Source: Rhodopila globiformis (GTDB lineage Bacteria; Pseudomonadota; Alphaproteobacteria; Acetobacterales; Acetobacteraceae). From it: 36,035 nt of DNA. Positions 33,533-36,035 of this stretch are shown here, in pieces. Position 1 is the first letter of the stretch; each line of letters begins with the position of its first letter. The notes under the pieces were generated by a model. It was not told the origin of the DNA and did not search any database. It saw nothing but the letters and a program-made list of their open reading frames with translations. The DNA lies in assembly GCF_002937115.1 (NCBI RefSeq), contig NZ_NHRY01000069.1, positions 1 through 36,035 of the forward strand, in the 5' to 3' direction. The translations under genes and the position numbers were made by a program.

Positions 33533-35866
33533 CTACAGGCCGATGCCCCGGCCTCTGCCGAGGTCGATGCCGTGGCTGAACGCAAGTTCCCGACCAAGGC
33601 TGCGGCCTGATTCGATTCCGATGCCGAGTTCACGCTTACGGTTGGCGAGGATCGATTCAAGCTGCGGATCGCGTTCGAGGCTCTTCGCCATGTCGCCCAT
33701 GGCGCGCCGGGTGGCCTTGTGGGCCATGATGTCGCCTGTCTCATACTGGCGCCGGCTCGTCTGGTCGAGCTTGCGCCAGTCCTCCACGAAGCGGTCGGCG
33801 CGCCGCTGCGGATCGGTGCGCAGTTCGGTTTCGAGCTGGAGCGCCCGAATGGCGCGGTTGACGCGGCCCGATCCGGCTTCGCGCGCGAGGCTGTTGTCTT
33901 TGGAATAGGCGGCTTCCGCGTCCTGCCAGCCGTGCGGACGCACCTCGTCGAAGGCGCGTCTTGCCGCGCCAAGCTCGCGCCGCTGTTCGAGGGAAGGCGT
34001 GAGACTCTGACGTTTGACGTCAAGGATCGCATCGGACGCGCGGGCATGGCGGACCAGCGCATCGGTGCGGGCCCTACGCAGCGCCTCCTCCGGGTTTTCC
34101 GGGGCCTCCTTCTCCGGCCCGACAGGGTCTCGCCGCCCCATCTCCCCATCCGCGCTTCCCCTTTCCGGCCCCGATGCGCCGCCATGGCCGGACACGGGGC
34201 CGGCCGACAGGCTCAAGCCTTCGAACAGGCCGCGCGCCTTTTCCGGCGTCTTGCGCACGATTTCGGCGACGCGAGCGCGGAAGGCGATCCCGCGCCGTTC
34301 GGCATAGCCCTGAGCCGGGTCGGATTGCTCATAGTCCGACGCCATATCCTTGGCCCGGTCGCGCGACAGGGCGCCGACAAGCCGGTCTCGGGTGGCGAAG
34401 TCGTCATGGCCATAATGCAGGTCCATGCCGTCCCTGTGCCGCGACAGGGCGACATAGCTGCCGTGGGCGTCCAGGCCCGGCGTCGCCAGGACATGGGTGC
34501 GGTCCACTGTCATGCCCTGCGCCTTGTGGATGGTCGCGGCATAGCCATGGTCGATCCGGCCGTAATCCTTCAGGTCGAACGAGACGCCGCGCCCGTCGTC
34601 GGCGCGCACCGACATGGATCGGGCGCTGACCTCGACGATGGTCCCGAGCGTGCCGTTTTTTACGCCGAGGCTCCGCTCGTTTTGCAGGAACATGACGCGA
34701 TCGCCGCTGGCGAAGTTTCTTGGCCCCCGCTCGACGGTCACGCGCACGTCATCGCCCAGATCGCCGGCGTCCCGCATCTTTTCGCGCGCCGCCTCATTGA
34801 GGGAACGCACCTCGTCGTTGGTGTGGGTGAGGATGATGCGGCTGCGGTCGGGCGACGCCTGCCGCTCGCGGTCCCAGCGCTCGATCATATTTTTTCGCGC
34901 TTCTTCGCGTGACGCCGCTTCATGCACCATGCCGTGGCGGTCGTAGGCATGGATCGCGTCGCCCGTGCGGCCGGTCGCCAGATCGCGCGTGGCGGCGCGC
35001 TGCCAGTCCTCCCGCTGGCGGCGCACCTCGCCGATCTCCGCCCCGCCGTGGCGCTCAAAGATCGAGCGGAACGCCGCGCCCGCCTCGATCGATTGCAACT
35101 GTTGCGGATCGCCGACCAGCGCCACCTTGGCGCCGGCTTGCGCCGCATGGGACAGCACGCGCTCCAACTGGCGGGTTCCAACCATGCCGGCTTCGTCGAT
35201 GACAAGCACATCGCGGGGGTTAAGCACGTCGCGGCCCTGTCCCCAGCCATGCTCCATGCTGGCGATGGTGCGCGAAGATATGCCCGAGCCGCTTTCGAGA
35301 TTCTCGGCGGCGATGCCGGAAAGCGCCACGCCCCGGACCTCATAGCCAGCCGCTTCCCAGGCTTCGCGCGCCACGCCCAGCATCGCGCTCTTTCCCGTCC
35401 CGGCATAACCGACCACGACGCCGAGGTCGCGCCCGTCGGTGACATGCGCCAGCGCATCGGCCTGTTCCCCCGAAAGGACAAGACCGCGCGCTTCCGCGCG
35501 CGCCAGCGCCGCCTTCCTGTCGGCGTCCTTCACCTCGTGAAGCTCCCGCGCGGCCATCATCTCGGCGGCGCGGTGCAGGCGCTGTTCGGTTTCGATCATC
35601 TCGCGCGTGGTGAAGCGATCCTCGCCGCGTCCGTCCTTGCCCAGTTCGACCAGATCGGGCGCGCCACGCACCGCGCCCATGACTTCATTGAACTGGTCGA
35701 CGCCATCGCTGTGCCGGTGCGCGAACCTGGCCATGTCGCGGCGCGTGAATGTCGATTGCTGATGCGTGATCGCGTCGAGCGCCAGGGCTGGATCGGCGAT
35801 GATCCGCGCGCCGTTGTTGCGCGCGATCTCGCGGTGCATTTCCGCGCGGTCGGCGGCCTCTAACGT
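33533..35866 (-). pseudogene. traA: TraA relaxase/helicase, 3' part, interrupted by an IS
   Basis: About 777 residues align with the C-terminal part of Ti-type TraA. Seen in order: TLEAADRAEMHREIARNNGA and QQSTFTRRDMARFAHRHSDG, helicase Walker A VGYAGTGKSAM, Walker B VLVIDEAGM, GDPQQLQSIEAG, EVRRQREDWQRAATRDLATGR and the C-terminal helicase motifs YAATIHKAQGMTVDRTHVL and YVALSRHRDGMD. It ends with GRGRGIGL as TraA proteins do. The N-terminal MobA/MobL relaxase domain (about 240 residues), which nicks oriT, is missing. Beyond 35866 the frame runs on for 43 codons, but into IS DNA, with the false ATG at 35995. So the gene is split; its 5' part is expected on the far side of the IS. Confidence 0.88.
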
Positions 35867-35878
35867 AACCGGGAGTTC

Positions 35879-35991
35879 CCCCGGCTCTGCCGGGGAGGCA
35901 GCAGCAGTTTGACATTTGCGGGGGTAGGCCCCGGTTCGCCCATCAATGAAACTCTGGAGCGTGAGCCGCCAAAGCACACGCTGATGGAGTT
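35879..35991 (+). promoter_or_regulatory. Structured left end/leader of the IS
   Basis: A perfect 7-pair hairpin (ccccggc tct gccgggg, 35879-35895) is probably the left-end stem recognised by a Y1 transposase. A longer imperfect hairpin (35950-35963 with 35977-35991) ends seven bases before the transposase ATG and would bury its ribosome-binding region. In Salmonella IS200 similar leader structures keep transposase expression very low. Confidence 0.6.
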
Positions 35992-35997
35992 CCATCA

Positions 35998-36035
35998 ATG
36001 GACGAATTCGAGAGCCTAAATCACACCAAATGGGA
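35998..36035 (+). CDS. tnpA: IS200/IS605-family TnpA transposase, first codons (partial)
   Basis: The frame from 35998 reads MDEFESLNHTKW to the edge. Y1-type TnpA proteins of the IS200 group start with a short charged stretch and then '(S/N)HTKWxCKYHVVF'; the visible SLNHTKW fits this opening. The HUH motif and catalytic tyrosine lie outside the window. Confidence 0.75.
   Translation, partial: MDEFESLNHTKW

Larger units (their letters stand above)
30587..36035. mobile_element. Left part of an integrated element (ICE/IME) next to tRNA-Ser
   Basis: Starting directly at the 3' end of tRNA-Ser is a run of minus-strand genes: serine recombinase, HigA, HigB, a small conserved protein, AlpA and TraA. 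Integration beside a tRNA, together with recombinase, excisionase-type AlpA and a relaxase, marks an integrative and conjugative or mobilisable element. The other end lies outside the window, so the attachment-site duplication cannot be checked. The traA gene is interrupted by an IS, so this copy may no longer transfer itself. Confidence 0.85.
35866..36035 (+). mobile_element. IS200/IS605-family insertion, left end (partial)
   Basis: DNA from about 35866 carries none of the TraA signal. It holds a structured, non-coding left end of about 130 bases with hairpins and then the start of a TnpA gene. This is the layout of the left end in IS200-group elements. The exact left boundary (near ctctaacgtaaccggg) is uncertain, and these elements make no target duplication. 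Confidence 0.75.

Noticed and set aside
33454..34185. Second minus-strand frame over the end of traA
   Set aside because: Arg/Ser-rich off-frame reading of the TraA coding sequence.

Overview
The window is high-GC DNA with tightly packed, often ATGA-overlapping genes. ABC uptake operons, MmgE/PrpD, HpcH/HpaI and acyl-CoA genes, REP-like palindromes around a 'catggccggg' core, and a TraA/AlpA-type mobile element all point to an alphaproteobacterium. A Rhodospirillales/Acetobacteraceae-like or Rhizobiales-like genome is my guess from gene content and repeats; no taxonomic marker gene is present.

Layout. (1) 1-5814, minus strand: an ABC-2 export module (ATPase, permease, GldG-like auxiliary subunit, DUF4340 protein) followed by a HupE/UreJ-type membrane protein. 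The GldG-like gene carries an apparent one-base insertion that fuses its frame to the DUF4340 gene. The start of a further minus-strand gene sits at the left edge. (2) 5836-10012, minus strand: a terminator, an exported metallo-beta-lactamase-fold lactonase-like protein, a short decayed GGDEF remnant, then an acyl-CoA ligase plus hot-dog dehydratase pair. (3) 10013-10600: a nested inverted-repeat element between divergent genes. (4) 10601-19890, plus strand: nine genes for a CE4 deacetylase, a small Cys protein, a CobW-type GTPase, an asparaginase, a complete ribose-type ABC importer (ATPase, two permeases, binding protein) and a MetE-like zinc methyltransferase. This is the best candidate in the window for an undescribed uptake-and-processing pathway. 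(5) 19891-23827: an MDR oxidoreductase, an SDR and an orphan small protein, embedded in several families of intergenic repeats. (6) 23828-30388: an MsbA-like exporter, an isochorismatase-like hydrolase, an HpcH/HpaI aldolase, a 56-residue YqjD/DUF883-like membrane protein, MmgE/PrpD and an LpxR-like outer-membrane protein. (7) tRNA-Ser(TGA) at 30497-30586, immediately followed by an integrated mobile element that runs off the right edge. It carries a large serine recombinase, HigB/HigA, a small conserved protein, AlpA, and a TraA relaxase/helicase whose 5' part is cut off by an IS200/IS605-family insertion starting near 35866.

How the parts may work together. In region 4 the importer probably brings in a sugar-like or otherwise small ligand. 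Two amide-cleaving enzymes (deacetylase and asparaginase) could process it, and the CobW GTPase could supply metal to the deacetylase or to the MetE-like enzyme. The pathway is inferred; only the families and the gene coupling are seen. In region 7 the recombinase and AlpA would govern integration and excision, HigBA would stabilise the element, and TraA would have driven transfer before the IS interrupted it.
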